Of a DNA stretch of 64,000 nt, positions 1 to 9,281 are shown in pieces. Each line of letters opens with the position of its first letter. Within the stretch, counting starts at the first letter, position 1. The notes under the pieces are model-generated. The model had not been told where the DNA came from, ran no database searches, and was given only the letters and a program-made list of their open reading frames with translations. Source of the DNA: Hyphomicrobiales bacterium. Its GTDB lineage: Bacteria > Pseudomonadota > Alphaproteobacteria > Rhizobiales > Rhizobiaceae. A program made the translations under genes and the position numbers. Location: NCBI GenBank assembly GCA_900465685.1, contig UEGR01000003.1, positions 663,750-727,749 on the forward strand, read 5' to 3'.

Positions 1-432
1 ACCGTATCCATGCGGGCTGGCCGGGCGGAAACCGATCACCACGATATCCGCTCCATCGGCCAGGCGCGCACGCGCCGCTTGCAGGGACTCCGCTTCAATC
101 AGCGGCGTATCACCGAACACGATCAGCAGATCGTCATAACCATTTGCTATCGCCTCACGCGCAGCAAGCACCGCATGGGCCGTACCAAGGCGTTCTGTCT
201 GTTCGAATGCTGAAACCGGGCCTGCGATCTTCTCGACCGCACCGCGCACATCTTCCGCACCGCGTCCAACGACCAGCGCGACATCACTCTTGCCTGTTCC
301 CTGCACGGCTTTGACCACATGACAGACCAGCGGCAATCCCGCGACCGCATGCAACACTTTCGGCAAGCTGGATTTCATGCGCGTGCCTTCGCCGGCAGCA
401 AGCACGATGGAAAGGCAAGTACGATCTGTCAT
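1..432 (-). CDS. glmU: GlmU, N-terminal uridylyltransferase part (3' end outside window)
   Basis: First 144 residues of the bifunctional N-acetylglucosamine-1-phosphate uridylyltransferase / glucosamine-1-phosphate acetyltransferase, which makes UDP-GlcNAc for peptidoglycan and lipopolysaccharide in the cytoplasm. The protein starts [10 protein letters not shown], followed by the nucleotidyltransferase signature LAAGEGTRM and then [10 protein letters not shown]. Further on come a GTAHAV motif and the metal-binding stretch FGDTPL, all in the usual GlmU order. The reading frame stays open to base 1, so the rest of the pyrophosphorylase domain and the left-handed beta-helix acetyltransferase domain lie to the left of the window. 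The ATG at 432 is the only sensible start. MobA-like or other nucleotidyltransferases are less likely because the LPKVLH segment is typical of GlmU. Confidence 0.9.
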   Translation of the reverse strand, partial: MTDRTCLSIVLAAGEGTRMKSSLPKVLHAVAGLPLVCHVVKAVQGTGKSDVALVVGRGAEDVRGAVEKIAGPVSAFEQTERLGTAHAVLAAREAIANGYDDLLIVFGDTPLIEAESLQAARARLADGADIVVIGFRPASPHGYG

Positions 433-499
433 GACATTGTCCAGAAATACGTGGTGTTCATCCGCTTTATCACGAAAGCGTATAAGGAAGCTTACGGAT

Positions 500-1249
500 T
501 TAGCCAAGCCGCCCGAGGACCGGGAACGTCTCCAGTAGCCAGAATGAGAAGGATTGCATACCGCCTGTCAGGAACAGGATGCCTGCAACAACCAGCAGCG
601 CACCCATTGCCTTTTCCACCTTGCCAAGATGCACGCGGAAGCGGGACAGGAAGCGCATGAAGGCGCCGGAAAAGAGTGCTGCGATCAAAAACGGAATGCC
701 GAGCCCCAGCGAATAGATTGCAAGCAGAAGCGCGCCCTCGCCTACGGTGCTGCTGCCGCCAGCCAGTGTCAGGATTGGGCCTAGAACCGGGCCGATACAC
801 GGTGTCCAGCCAAAGGCGAAGGCCAGCCCCATGACATAGGCGCCAAGCGGCGAAGCCGGGGCATTGCGCGCCTGAAAACGCGCCTCACGTGACAGGAACG
901 ACAGGCGCAGCAGCCCCAGGAAATTGAGGCCCATCAGGATAATCACGAGACCGGCGACAATGGCGATCTCCTGCTGCCATGCGCGCAGGAATGCGCCGAT
1001 GGACGATGCGCCAGCGCCAAGCGCTACGAAAACAGTGGTAAAACCGAGCACGAAACAGATTGCGGCAAAGGCGAGTGAACGGCGGGCTGAAGGCTCGGCG
1101 GCGACCCGGGCGGCTTTATCGGCGCGAAAGTCCTCAACGCTCACACCAGCCATGTAACAAAGATAAGGCGGCACAAGCGGCAAAACGCAGGGCGACAGAA
1201 AAGACAGAGCTCCCGCACCAGCCGCCGTCATATAGGAAACATCGAGCAC
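500..1249 (-). CDS. ccdA: CcdA-type thiol-disulfide interchange / cytochrome c biogenesis membrane protein
   Basis: A 249-residue polytopic inner-membrane protein of the CcdA/DsbD transmembrane family, which passes electrons from cytoplasmic thioredoxin to periplasmic thiol proteins for cytochrome c maturation. About six hydrophobic segments are visible. The two redox cysteines sit in the expected contexts: [17 protein letters not shown] near residue 20 and [12 protein letters not shown] near residue 150. The length matches short CcdA proteins without DsbD's extra periplasmic domains. The start MLDVSY is the first in-frame methionine, just before the first membrane segment. It stands alone, divergent from mprF across about 185 bases and about 70 bases upstream of glmU on the same strand. 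Confidence 0.88.
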   Translation of the reverse strand: MLDVSYMTAAGAGALSFLSPCVLPLVPPYLCYMAGVSVEDFRADKAARVAAEPSARRSLAFAAICFVLGFTTVFVALGAGASSIGAFLRAWQQEIAIVAGLVIILMGLNFLGLLRLSFLSREARFQARNAPASPLGAYVMGLAFAFGWTPCIGPVLGPILTLAGGSSTVGEGALLLAIYSLGLGIPFLIAALFSGAFMRFLSRFRVHLGKVEKAMGALLVVAGILFLTGGMQSFSFWLLETFPVLGRLG

Positions 1250-1435
1250 GATAACCTCATTCGTTCGTCAAATTGCTTGCTGCCCCGGCTATCCGAAGGC
1301 TTATATAGACCAAGTTGTGATTACCATTGAATATTTTCAATGGAACATCTCGTTAGATCACAAGTTTGCCCTAAATCAGGATCATTCCGCGCCTTAATAT
1401 AAATTATTTGATTGCTCCAACGGAACGATGCACCG

Positions 1436-4054
1436 ATGAGCTTGATTGATGATGATGCACCTTCCATCCCGACAACAGTATCGCCCGGACCTTTTGGCTG
1501 GGTGAGACGATACCAGCATTTTCTTTTTCCGGTGGCGGGCATCGCCATCGCACTGTTGGCGATTTATGTTCTGGAGACAATGCTCCAGCATACGTCGCGT
1601 TCGGAAACGCTGGCGGCGCTGCATAGCATTTCCTGGACGACGCTGGCGCTGGCCGTATTCTTCACCATACTGAGCTATGCAGCCGTCGCCCTTTACGACG
1701 TCGTCGCAGTCGATACCATCGCGCCCAATCAAATACCGCGCCGCATTGCTGCCGTCGCCGGTGCTGCGGGCTATGCGATTTCCAATGCGCTTGGCTTTTC
1801 GCTTCTGACCGGTGGTGCTCTGCGATACCGCATTTATGCCGCCGAAGGCGTCAGCCTTGCGGATATCGGCAAGATTGTCGGCACATCGTGGTTTGCGATC
1901 TGGTTCGCGCTGATCATCATGGTCGGCGCTGCACTCCTCATCGACCCGCAGGACGTACCGTGGCTGTCCACCATCGATTCGCGCATTGATATTATTGCTG
2001 GCGTCGTCATCCTCGGCGGCATTGGCTGGCTGATCTACTGGCTGTCGCATGGCGAGCGCAGCGTCAGAATAGGCTCGTTCAGCCTCCGCCTTCCCAATTC
2101 CAAGGGCGCGCTGATCCAGATCTGCGCCGGACTGGTCGATGTCGGCGCTGCCGCGGCCACCCTCTATGTCCTCATGCCTTCAGAAGCAGTGCCAAGCTTT
2201 GCCGTCTTCGCGCTTGTCTATGTGATCGCCATTGTTCTGGGCATTGCCAGCCATGCGCCCGGCGGCCTCGGCGCTTTCGAAGCGACCATCATCGCCGGAT
2301 TGGGCCTTGGCGGAAAACCGGACGCCATTGCCGCCCTGCTCGCTTATCGTATCATTTACACGGTCATGCCGCTGGTCGTCGCTACCGCCGGTATTCTCGT
2401 CTGGGAAGCCATGCGGCGGCGGCAGATGCTGGGCAAGCAGGCGGCCTTCGCCAAACGGCTGTTCGAGCCGCTGGTGCCGAGCCTTTCCGCTGGCATCATC
2501 TTTCTGGGCGGCATCATCCTGCTGATTTCAGGCGCAACGCCCAATTTGCGCTATCGCGTCGAACTGCTCTCCGACATCGTGCCAGAATTCCTGATGGAAA
2601 TGTCGCATCTGGCGGCAAGCCTCGTGGGTGTCGCGCTGCTGATCGTTGCGCGCGGCCTTTCCAAGCGGCTGGAGCGAGCATGGGTGGCGGCCATGGCGCT
2701 TCTGCTCAGCGGCGCTGTATTTTCGCTCGCCAAGGGCCTCGATTGGGAAGAAGCCGTCATTCTCTGCATCTTCGCCGCGACGCTCTGGAGCTTCCGCGAT
2801 TCCTTCTATCGCCGCCCGATATCCGGACCATTCGAGCTAAGCTGGAACTGGATCACCACTGTCGGCACGACAGTGCTTGTTTCCACATGGCTTGGCTTCT
2901 TTGTCTATCGCCATGTCGAATATTCAAGCGACCTGTGGTGGGACTTTGCATGGAGCGGCAATGCGCCCCGCTTCCTGCGTGCGACCGTGCTGGTCTTTGC
3001 GCTGGTCGCCGCTGTCGGCCTGCATTCGATCATCAACCGTAACAGCCACCGCAGGCGCAAGGTCGATTATTCGATCCCGGAAGCCGTTCCAAATCTGGTT
3101 GCAGAATGCCCGCACACAGATGCCGCACTGGCCATGCTGGGCGACAAGCAATTCCTGATGGCGCCGGATAACAGCGCGTTCATCATGTATGCGCAGTCCG
3201 GCGGCAGTCTGATTGCGCTCGGCGAGCCGATTGGCAATCCTGAAACCGGCAAGGAAGCGGCATGGTCGTTTCACGCACTTGCCGACAAATTGGCCGTTCG
3301 CACGGTTTTCTACGGCGTTGGCCCGCAAAGCCTGCCGCTGTTTCTGGATATGGGGCTGGTCGCGCTGAAACTGGGCGAAGTCGCCCGCGTGAACCTGACT
3401 GACTTCTCGCTCGAAGGACCACGCCGCCAGCCATTCCGCTATGCCGACCGAAAGATCGACAAGGATGGTTTCACCTTCGAAATCATCCCGGCTGCCGAAG
3501 TTGCACCGCTCATTCCGCGTCTGCGTGAAATTTCTGATGCCTGGCTCGACTTCAAGTCCGGCAGCGAAAAAGGCTTTTCTCTGGGCTATTTCGACGACGA
3601 CTATATGAAGCGCTTCGACGTTGCCGTGTTGAAACAGGAAGGCGAGATCGTCGCTTTCGCCAATTTGTGGCGCGGTGCCGACAAGCACGAAATCACCGTG
3701 GACCTGATGCGTTATATGCCCAATGTGCATAAGCTGCTGATGGACGCGCTGTTCGCCAAGCTTTTGATGAACAGCAAGGCCGAAGGCTACAAATGGTTCA
3801 ATCTCGGCGCGGCCCCGCTTTCCGGTTTGAGCGGCAGCAGGCTCGCCTCGCGCTGGAACCGGCTCGGTTCCTTCATCTACAAGCGCGGTGCCGATCTCTA
3901 TCATTTCGACGGATTGAAAGCCTTCAAGGAGAAATTCGATCCTGTCTGGACCCCGCATTACATGGTCTGCCCCGGCGGACTGGAAACACCACGCGCCCTG
4001 CTCGATGCGACAACCCTGATTAATGGCAGCCCATTGGAGTTCATCCGTAAATGA
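1436..4054 (+). CDS. mprF: MprF/LpiA phosphatidylglycerol lysyltransferase
   Basis: An inner-membrane protein of 872 residues that transfers an aminoacyl group (usually lysine) from tRNA to phosphatidylglycerol and flips the product, lowering the negative surface charge. The N-terminal ~500 residues hold many membrane segments (flippase part, with [11 protein letters not shown] typical of the family). The C-terminal ~330 residues form the soluble GNAT-like synthase domain with motifs such as [13 protein letters not shown] and [10 protein letters not shown]. The ATG at 1436 is preferred; a TTG 24 bases upstream is in frame but has no better ribosome site. The stop codon overlaps the next gene (ATGA), the lpiA-acvB arrangement known from Agrobacterium and relatives. 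Family knowledge links it to acid and cationic peptide tolerance. Confidence 0.9.
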   Translation: MSLIDDDAPSIPTTVSPGPFGWVRRYQHFLFPVAGIAIALLAIYVLETMLQHTSRSETLAALHSISWTTLALAVFFTILSYAAVALYDVVAVDTIAPNQIPRRIAAVAGAAGYAISNALGFSLLTGGALRYRIYAAEGVSLADIGKIVGTSWFAIWFALIIMVGAALLIDPQDVPWLSTIDSRIDIIAGVVILGGIGWLIYWLSHGERSVRIGSFSLRLPNSKGALIQICAGLVDVGAAAATLYVLMPSEAVPSFAVFALVYVIAIVLGIASHAPGGLGAFEATIIAGLGLGGKPDAIAALLAYRIIYTVMPLVVATAGILVWEAMRRRQMLGKQAAFAKRLFEPLVPSLSAGIIFLGGIILLISGATPNLRYRVELLSDIVPEFLMEMSHLAASLVGVALLIVARGLSKRLERAWVAAMALLLSGAVFSLAKGLDWEEAVILCIFAATLWSFRDSFYRRPISGPFELSWNWITTVGTTVLVSTWLGFFVYRHVEYSSDLWWDFAWSGNAPRFLRATVLVFALVAAVGLHSIINRNSHRRRKVDYSIPEAVPNLVAECPHTDAALAMLGDKQFLMAPDNSAFIMYAQSGGSLIALGEPIGNPETGKEAAWSFHALADKLAVRTVFYGVGPQSLPLFLDMGLVALKLGEVARVNLTDFSLEGPRRQPFRYADRKIDKDGFTFEIIPAAEVAPLIPRLREISDAWLDFKSGSEKGFSLGYFDDDYMKRFDVAVLKQEGEIVAFANLWRGADKHEITVDLMRYMPNVHKLLMDALFAKLLMNSKAEGYKWFNLGAAPLSGLSGSRLASRWNRLGSFIYKRGADLYHFDGLKAFKEKFDPVWTPHYMVCPGGLETPRALLDATTLINGSPLEFIRK

Positions 4055-5463
4055 AGAAAGAACGCGTCCTCTTTACCGTGGTCGGGCTTGCGCTGTTGGG
4101 AGCGGCGGGCGTTTACGGCTCGCTGCATACCGGCAAGATCGCCCGCATGTGGACCAAGCTCACGGGTTCCGAAGAGCCGGTCATTCATGCAAGCGCCGAA
4201 CGGCTGTCGAACATCCCGGTCTATATGCCCAACGGTGACCCGGTCGGGCTTACGATCCTGCTCAGCGACGAGGCCGGCATCGGCGAAAAGGAACGCGCCT
4301 ATACGGATGCGCTGCTGGCCAAGAACATGATCGTTCTGCCGGTTGAACTCGGTCCATGGCGCGCTTCGCTCGATAAGGAAGACGGCGAGTGCAACTATCT
4401 CGACTCCGATTTTGAGGCCATTGCCAAGGAAGCACTGCGCGGGCTCGATCTCGACGTCTATTTCCATCCTGTGTTGACCGGCATCGGACAAGGCGCGACC
4501 ATCGCCTATGCCGCCGCTTCGGATTCGCCCGATGCGACCATTGCAGGCGCTGTCTCGCTCGACCCGGCTCCCGCCAAGACCCGCCTGCCCTCCTGCACGG
4601 AAAAGGCAGCCGCGACGAAGACACCGGATGGCGCCTTCACCTATGCCTATGATGCCGAGATACCAGCACCTGCGCTGGTGATGAGCCCTCCTGGAGGCGA
4701 AACCAACAATCCGGTCGAAGCACGGCAAAAGAACATCGCCGTTCTCCAGAGCGGGAAGGATTTCCCGACACGCATGAAAATGGCGGTGGATAATATCGTC
4801 GCCATGGCCGATCAGGACGCCAAGAACGAAGCTCTGCCGATTGTCGATCTTCCCGCCAAGGGCGGCAATGGCGATATGGTCGCTGTGTTCTATTCTGGTG
4901 ACGGCGGCTGGCGCGATCTCGACAAATCTATCGGCGAATGGCTTCAGGCCAATGGCGTGCATGTCATCGGCGTTGATTCGCTGCGTTATTTCTGGTCGGA
5001 ACGCACACCGGAAGAAATCGCCAAAGACACGACGGCCATGATCAAGAAGGCCGACCCGACAGGCAAATTGCCCGTTGCCGTGCTCGGCTATTCCTTCGGG
5101 GCCGACACATTCCCCTTCGCATGGAAGTATCTCGATCCGTCCATTCAGGACCGCACCAGAATGATCGGGCTGCTTGGCGTCGAAACCACGACGACCTTCC
5201 AGGTTTCCATCGAGGGCTGGCTTGGCATGGATGGCGACAAGGATGTCGTTCCGGCAATTTCCAGCATTCCGCTCGACCGCGTCGTCTGCGTCTACGGCGA
5301 AGAGGAAGAAGACACCGCCTGCACGGCAAAAGAGCTGAAGGGCATGGAAGTCATGAAACTGGCTGGCGGCCACCACTTCGACGAAAATTACGAGCCGATT
5401 GCAGCAGCCTTGCTCGACAAGATGCGCGCTCGCGCTGGTTTGCCTCCGCGCCCGTCAAGCTGA
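4051..5463 (+). CDS. acvB: AcvB/VirJ-family periplasmic serine hydrolase
   Basis: A 470-residue protein of the AcvB/VirJ family. In Agrobacterium, AcvB hydrolyses lysyl-phosphatidylglycerol made by the neighbouring LpiA/MprF and is needed for virulence and acid tolerance. An N-terminal hydrophobic segment (about residues 6-22) is a signal peptide or anchor, so the domain should face the periplasm. The C-terminal VirJ-like half carries [16 protein letters not shown] and the nucleophile elbow GYSFGAD with Ser348, plus a late GGHHFDENY that can supply the catalytic His. The start overlaps the mprF stop by four bases, so the two genes should be translationally coupled: one makes the aminoacyl lipid, the other removes it. 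The substrate is inferred from the family. Confidence 0.85.
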   Translation: MKKERVLFTVVGLALLGAAGVYGSLHTGKIARMWTKLTGSEEPVIHASAERLSNIPVYMPNGDPVGLTILLSDEAGIGEKERAYTDALLAKNMIVLPVELGPWRASLDKEDGECNYLDSDFEAIAKEALRGLDLDVYFHPVLTGIGQGATIAYAAASDSPDATIAGAVSLDPAPAKTRLPSCTEKAAATKTPDGAFTYAYDAEIPAPALVMSPPGGETNNPVEARQKNIAVLQSGKDFPTRMKMAVDNIVAMADQDAKNEALPIVDLPAKGGNGDMVAVFYSGDGGWRDLDKSIGEWLQANGVHVIGVDSLRYFWSERTPEEIAKDTTAMIKKADPTGKLPVAVLGYSFGADTFPFAWKYLDPSIQDRTRMIGLLGVETTTTFQVSIEGWLGMDGDKDVVPAISSIPLDRVVCVYGEEEEDTACTAKELKGMEVMKLAGGHHFDENYEPIAAALLDKMRARAGLPPRPSS

Positions 5464-5484
5464 CGGGCCGGGTTGCCAAAAGTA

Positions 5485-6117
5485 CTAACCCTTTATCGCG
5501 CCTGACGGATTTTGCGCGCCAAGCGCGCGCTGTACCGCCACGCGGGCCGATGCCAGATCGGGCATGACCCAGTTTGGCTCGCCGCCCAAAAACTTGTCGA
5601 GGAAGGCTATTGCATAGCCCGGCATGTCGGCCACGTTTTCCCGGTAAGACCACCAGGTCCGCAGATCATCCGCACAGGCGTCGATATCCTGCGCCACGCC
5701 AAATTCCTGCTCCTGCACTGCGGCAATCGCGCAGATGCAGTAGTTGGTGTAGAGGAAGCCCTCTGGCCAGAAAGCGATAATATCGTGTTGCGGCGTGTTC
5801 TCACCCTCGGTTGCCTTCGGGATCGATAGCGCTCTGGCAGGCGACAGGCGGATCAGTTCACGCAGAACAAGACCGGCGGCAAAGGTGATGAAATCCTTGC
5901 GGTCCACCTTGGCATAACGCTTGTTTTGCTCGACCAGCTCAACCCAGTTCAGAAAAGCTTCCGTCAGTTTCTGCTCGTCGATATCGTAATCGACACCATA
6001 AACATCGTGGAGAAGGCTGGCGTGTTTGCGAAACGTCGCCCTGAACCAGCGCAACTGCCGCAAGCGGCGTCGCAAGTCCGGCATCGATGCCATCTGGTTC
6101 TTCAAAAGCAAATCCAT
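5485..6117 (-). CDS. Conserved hypothetical protein, 210 residues
   Basis: I do not recognise a domain. The product is soluble in appearance, with no signal peptide or membrane segment, rich in aromatic residues (WFRATF, DLRTWWSYRENV) and with a predicted mainly helical character. The ATG at 6117 follows GGAGG at good spacing, whereas the longer frame would begin with TTG inside that ribosome site. It converges on acvB with only 21 bases between the stop codons and is divergent from the gutM operon. Codon use looks like the neighbours. No function can be assigned; proximity to mprF-acvB is not evidence of a shared role because of the opposite orientation. Confidence 0.7.
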   Translation of the reverse strand: MDLLLKNQMASMPDLRRRLRQLRWFRATFRKHASLLHDVYGVDYDIDEQKLTEAFLNWVELVEQNKRYAKVDRKDFITFAAGLVLRELIRLSPARALSIPKATEGENTPQHDIIAFWPEGFLYTNYCICAIAAVQEQEFGVAQDIDACADDLRTWWSYRENVADMPGYAIAFLDKFLGGEPNWVMPDLASARVAVQRALGAQNPSGAIKG

Positions 6118-6221
6118 ATTCCACGCCTCCAACGCCGACAGACCATATGCGAAACAACAGCAGTTGTCAGCTTGTCCGCCCGACGATATTTACCTCATAA
6201 TTATACATATTGACATTTAAG

Positions 6222-6236
6222 AAAACAAATGTTCTG
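6222..6236 (+). promoter_or_regulatory. Candidate operator AAAACAAATGTTCTG upstream of gutM-srl operon
   Basis: This 15-base sequence is found again, exactly and in inverted orientation, at 15652-15666 in the gat/DRL divergent promoter. Twelve of its bases recur at 15761-15772. Its core AACA-AA-TGTT is a short inverted repeat. A TTGACA hexamer lies at 6210-6215, so the site would overlap a promoter for the srl operon. The likely binder is the SorC-family regulator encoded between the two operons. Confidence 0.55.
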
Positions 6237-6297
6237 TGAAGAGACGGAGACTGGCGGCGCCTGAAGACGCATCAAGCCTCCGGTGGAGGAGGAGAAA

Positions 6298-6726
6298 ATG
6301 GCTATCTGGCAATGGGCTTTACTGGCTTTGGCTCTTTTATGGGGAGTCCAATCGCTGGGCGTCTGGTTTCAGATGCGCCATTACTCCGACGTGCTGAAAG
6401 GCGTCACATCCCGCTACTCTGACGGATTCGTCGGTGCGGGTCATGTGCGCGGGCGCTTCGGCAAAGGCGTTATTGTCATGATTGTGGTCGACCGCGACCT
6501 GAAAGTCCGCCGTTTCCTGGAAATGAGCGGGCGAACCGTGTTTGCGAAATTCAAGCGGCAGGAAGCCTATGAGGGCATGCCGCTCAACGCCTTGCGGCGC
6601 GAACAGGAAGCGCTCGAAAAATCGCCCGTCAATGCTGCCGCAAAGCAGGCGATGGACCAGATCGACCGCATCAGGGAACAATCCGACGGCGCGTCTCTCG
6701 AAGGACTGAAACTGGCACACGCCTGA
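6298..6726 (+). CDS. gutM: GutM/SrlM-family glucitol operon activator-like protein
   Basis: 142 residues resembling GutM (SrlM), an accessory activator of the glucitol operon in enterobacteria. It opens with a hydrophobic segment (WQWALLALALLWGVQ) as in the family, followed by a basic, mixed soluble part with RGRFGKGVIVM and a conserved-looking FLEMSGRTVFAKFKR. The ATG at 6298 directly follows a strong GGAGGAGG site; the longer frame from a GTG lies inside that site. It is the first gene of the srl-type PTS operon, with srlA following after 170 bases that hold a dispersed palindromic repeat. How GutM works is poorly understood even in E. coli. Confidence 0.72.
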   Translation: MAIWQWALLALALLWGVQSLGVWFQMRHYSDVLKGVTSRYSDGFVGAGHVRGRFGKGVIVMIVVDRDLKVRRFLEMSGRTVFAKFKRQEAYEGMPLNALRREQEALEKSPVNAAAKQAMDQIDRIREQSDGASLEGLKLAHA

Positions 6727-6761
6727 GTGCGTGTCCAATCTGGAAGCAGGTAAACAAACAG

Positions 6762-6800
6762 GCGCATCCCGAAAACTGTGCAACGTTTTCGGACAAGATG
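6762..6800. repeat. Dispersed intergenic palindromic repeat, copy A
   Basis: GCGCATCCCGAAAA, then a short middle and CGTTTTCGG: the reverse-complement counterpart of the element at 8754-8799. It sits between gutM and srlA. Short palindromic elements of this sequence type are common between genes in Brucella and Rhizobium relatives. This copy is imperfect at its outer right arm. Confidence 0.6.
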
Positions 6801-6896
6801 TGGGGCAAAACAAACAGATAGAGCACTTCCAATGTCCTGGCGGGTGGAAATGCTTAAGGGGTATCGCCCGACGAGGACGGGCGGCGAGGAGGAGAA

Positions 6897-7673
6897 ATGT
6901 CTATAGCTGCAATGCTGGCGCAAGGCGCCGATACGACCTTACAATCCTTGCATGTGGCCAGCCAGATGGCAGCCAACATGGCAACGGATGCAGTGTTTCA
7001 CGGCAAGCTCGCCGTCGAACACGGCAGCAATAACCTTGTGCAGCTCGCACAGGCGACCGGCGCGGACAATCTGACTGTCGATCAGTTCAAGGAGCGTCTG
7101 CAACACGTCACGCAGGAAGAACAGCTGGGCTGGCTTGCCTCTATCGGCAAGCACTTCATCGGCATCTTCCAGAAGGGCGGCGAAGTGTTTTCCGGTTTCG
7201 TGACCGGCATCATTCCGACGCTGGTGGTTCTGATGACCGCCTTCTACGCAATCACCGAACTGGTCGGTGAAAAGCGCGTGCATGGTCTTGCACAGGGCGC
7301 GGGCCGCATCGCGCTGACCCGTTATACGGTTCTGCCGGTCCTGTCGGTGTTCTTCCTGACCAACCCGATGGCCTATACCTTCGGTTCGTTCCTTGAGGAA
7401 AAGCACAAGCCTGCCTTCTACGACGCGGCAGTGTCCTATGTGCATCCGCCGCTTGGCCTCTTCCCGCATATCAATCCCGGCGAATATTTCGTCTGGGGTG
7501 GCGTGCTCGTTGCTCTGCTTGAGCTGGAAAAGAAGGGTGCCGTGCCCAATGGTTATCACATCAATGTGGCCATCTGGTACGCCCTCGTCGGCCTCGTCGT
7601 GATCCTGCTCAAGGGCATGCTCACCGAACGCATCACCGCCATCATGGCGCGCCGTCAGGGCGTCGAGCTCTAA
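6897..7673 (+). CDS. srlA: PTS glucitol/sorbitol-type EIIC subunit
   Basis: Membrane subunit of a glucitol-type phosphotransferase permease. From about residue 83 it follows E. coli SrlA closely: GIFQKGGEVFSGFVTGI, then FLTNPMAYTFG, EEKHKPAFYDAA and the strongly conserved GLFPHINPGEYFVWGG. Several membrane segments are evident. At 258 residues it is about 70 longer than E. coli SrlA; the excess is an N-terminal soluble extension rich in Ala, Gln and His. The ATG follows GGAGGAG at 6889, so the extension appears to be truly translated. srlE follows after 18 bases. True substrate specificity is open: no glucitol-6-phosphate dehydrogenase gene is present nearby. Confidence 0.88.
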   Translation: MSIAAMLAQGADTTLQSLHVASQMAANMATDAVFHGKLAVEHGSNNLVQLAQATGADNLTVDQFKERLQHVTQEEQLGWLASIGKHFIGIFQKGGEVFSGFVTGIIPTLVVLMTAFYAITELVGEKRVHGLAQGAGRIALTRYTVLPVLSVFFLTNPMAYTFGSFLEEKHKPAFYDAAVSYVHPPLGLFPHINPGEYFVWGGVLVALLELEKKGAVPNGYHINVAIWYALVGLVVILLKGMLTERITAIMARRQGVEL

Positions 7674-7691
7674 GGCGCGCGGGAGGACATC

Positions 7692-8696
7692 ATGGCCAAG
7701 ACCTATAAGTCAGTCAAAATTTCTCACGGCTCCGGTGGTTGGGGCGGCCCGCTCGTCATTCAGCCGACCGAGCAGCGCAACAAGATCGTATCCGTGACCG
7801 GTGGCGGCATTCATCCGCTTGCCAAGCAGATCGCCGAAATGACCGGGGGCGAAGCCGTAGACGGTTTCCGCGCACCGCCCATTGAAAGCGAAATGGCCGT
7901 CGTCGTGGTTGATTGTGGCGGCACCGCACGTTGCGGCGTCTATCCACGCAAGCGCATTCCAACCGTCAATCTGACGCCCGTCGGCCAGTCCGGCCCGCTG
8001 GCGCAGTTCATCACCGAAGACATTTATGTCTCCGGCGTGAAACCCGAAAATGTCGTTCCTGCCGATGGTTCTGAGGCTCCGGCCGCCGCTGCTTCCATTG
8101 GAGCTGCCGCCGCCAAGGCCGAAGAAAAGCCAGCAGCACCTGTTGATACCTCGAACGATGGCGGCATGGTCGGCTTTATCAGCCGCATCGGTCGCGCCAT
8201 GGGTCGCGTCGTCGGCATTTTCTTCAATGCTGGTCGTCGCACCATCGATCAGGTCATCCGCAACGTTCTGCCATTCATGGCGTTCGTGACGATGCTGATC
8301 GGTCTCATTCTCTACACCGGCATCGGCGATATTCTCGCCCAGCCAATGGGACCGCTCGCCAACAATATCGTCGGCCTGCTCATTCTGTCGGCCATCTGCG
8401 GTCTGCCATTCCTGTCTCCGATCCTCGGACCGGGCGCGGTCATTGCGCAGGTGGTGGGTGTGGCAATTATCGGCCCGCAGATTGCCAATGGTACCATCGC
8501 TCCGGCAATGGCCCTGCCCGCGCTCTTCGCCTACAACACGCAGGTCGGTTGCGACTTCGTGCCGGTGGGTCTGGCGCTCGGTGAAGCCAAGCCGAAGACG
8601 ATTGAAATCGGCGTGCCTGCGATCCTGATCAGCCGCCAGATCATGGGCCCTGTCTCAGTGCTCATCGCCTGGCTCGTCAGCCTCGCCGTGCTTTGA
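7692..8696 (+). CDS. srlE: PTS glucitol/sorbitol-type EIIB(C) subunit
   Basis: 334 residues matching SrlE. The N-terminal EIIB part has HGSGGWGGPL and the phosphorylation-site region DCGGTARCGVYPRKRIPT, with Cys75 the likely phosphocysteine. SGPLAQFITEDIYVSGV follows, as in the E. coli protein. An Ala/Pro-rich linker (about residues 128-150) leads to a membrane part (about 190-334) containing FLSPILGPGAVIAQVVGV and ACDF-like VGCDFVPVGLALGEAKP, the second half of the permease. It takes phosphate from the IIA subunit encoded two hundred bases downstream and hands it to the incoming polyol. RBS GGGAGGA precedes the ATG. Confidence 0.9.
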   Translation: MAKTYKSVKISHGSGGWGGPLVIQPTEQRNKIVSVTGGGIHPLAKQIAEMTGGEAVDGFRAPPIESEMAVVVVDCGGTARCGVYPRKRIPTVNLTPVGQSGPLAQFITEDIYVSGVKPENVVPADGSEAPAAAASIGAAAAKAEEKPAAPVDTSNDGGMVGFISRIGRAMGRVVGIFFNAGRRTIDQVIRNVLPFMAFVTMLIGLILYTGIGDILAQPMGPLANNIVGLLILSAICGLPFLSPILGPGAVIAQVVGVAIIGPQIANGTIAPAMALPALFAYNTQVGCDFVPVGLALGEAKPKTIEIGVPAILISRQIMGPVSVLIAWLVSLAVL

Positions 8697-8704
8697 CGCA
8701 AACT

Positions 8705-8730
8705 GGCTCGTCGCATCAAAGCGGCGAGCC
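8705..8730 (+). terminator. Hairpin after srlE (weak terminator or processing site)
   Basis: GGCTCGTCGC and GCGGCGAGCC form a ten-base stem with one G-T pair and a six-base loop. Only a pyrimidine-rich stretch, not a clean T run, follows, so partial termination or mRNA stabilisation of gutM-srlAE is more likely than a full stop. Confidence 0.45.
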
Positions 8731-8753
8731 GTTCCTCTAATCCTCTGTTTTAA

Positions 8754-8799
8754 CGCGCATCTTTTCCGAAAACCGTTTCACACTTTTCGGGATGCGCTC
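8754..8799. repeat. Dispersed intergenic palindromic repeat, copy B
   Basis: The best-preserved copy in the window: outer arms GCGCATC (8755-8761) and GATGCGC (8791-8797), inner arms CCGAAAA and TTTTCGG. It lies between srlE and srlB. The same family occurs at 6762 and, degenerate, at 31943. Confidence 0.65.
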
Positions 8800-8885
8800 A
8801 AATATCTGCCTTTTAATATTCGACATCCTCATCTCCCCAATAATTGGAGGGTGTCGGTTGAGTGAAATTGAAAAGGACTGCCGCC

Positions 8886-9266
8886 ATGCCGATACATCTC
8901 AAGACACGGATCACCGCAATCGGTCCCGAAGTGGCTGATCTCGCCGAAGGCGGCGTTCTGATCCTGTTTGCCGAGGGGTCCCCGCCTGAGCTGGCAGAAG
9001 TCTCGGTAATGCACGCCGTCGAAGACGGCCCGCAGGAAGCCGCACCGCCGGTTGGCGCGCTCATCGCCATTGGCGACCTGACGGCACGCATTACGGCTGT
9101 CGGAACAAGCGCCTGGCAGAAAGTGCGTGACATCGGTCACGTGGTAATATCGTTTACCGGCGCCGACTCGACCGATCGCCCGGGCGAAATCTGTGCCAGC
9201 GAAGTTGACGGTGCCGCTCTGGTTGCTGTGCTGCGCGAAGGACATACGATCGTCATCAGCGACTGA
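8886..9266 (+). CDS. srlB: PTS glucitol/sorbitol-type EIIA subunit
   Basis: 126 residues, close to the 123 of E. coli SrlB, with the same beginning (KTRITAIG versus TTITRIG) and the motif LGHVVI-like DIGHVVISF near the C-terminus. His43 in EVSVMHAVEDG is at the position of the phosphorylated histidine. This cytoplasmic protein receives phosphate from HPr and passes it to SrlE. The ATG at 8886 has AAAAGGA upstream and aligns with the family start; an in-frame GTG at 8862 behind GGAGG is an alternative adding eight residues. It is separated from srlE by a hairpin and a palindromic repeat and is followed after 15 bases by the HPr-EI gene. Confidence 0.87.
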   Translation: MPIHLKTRITAIGPEVADLAEGGVLILFAEGSPPELAEVSVMHAVEDGPQEAAPPVGALIAIGDLTARITAVGTSAWQKVRDIGHVVISFTGADSTDRPGEICASEVDGAALVAVLREGHTIVISD

Positions 9267-9281
9267 TCTCAAGAAGCATTC

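Noticed and set aside
3958..5376. A 472-codon open frame on the minus strand
   Set aside because: Antisense to acvB, with no recognisable motif. The acvB frame has a catalytic motif and operon overlap in its favour.
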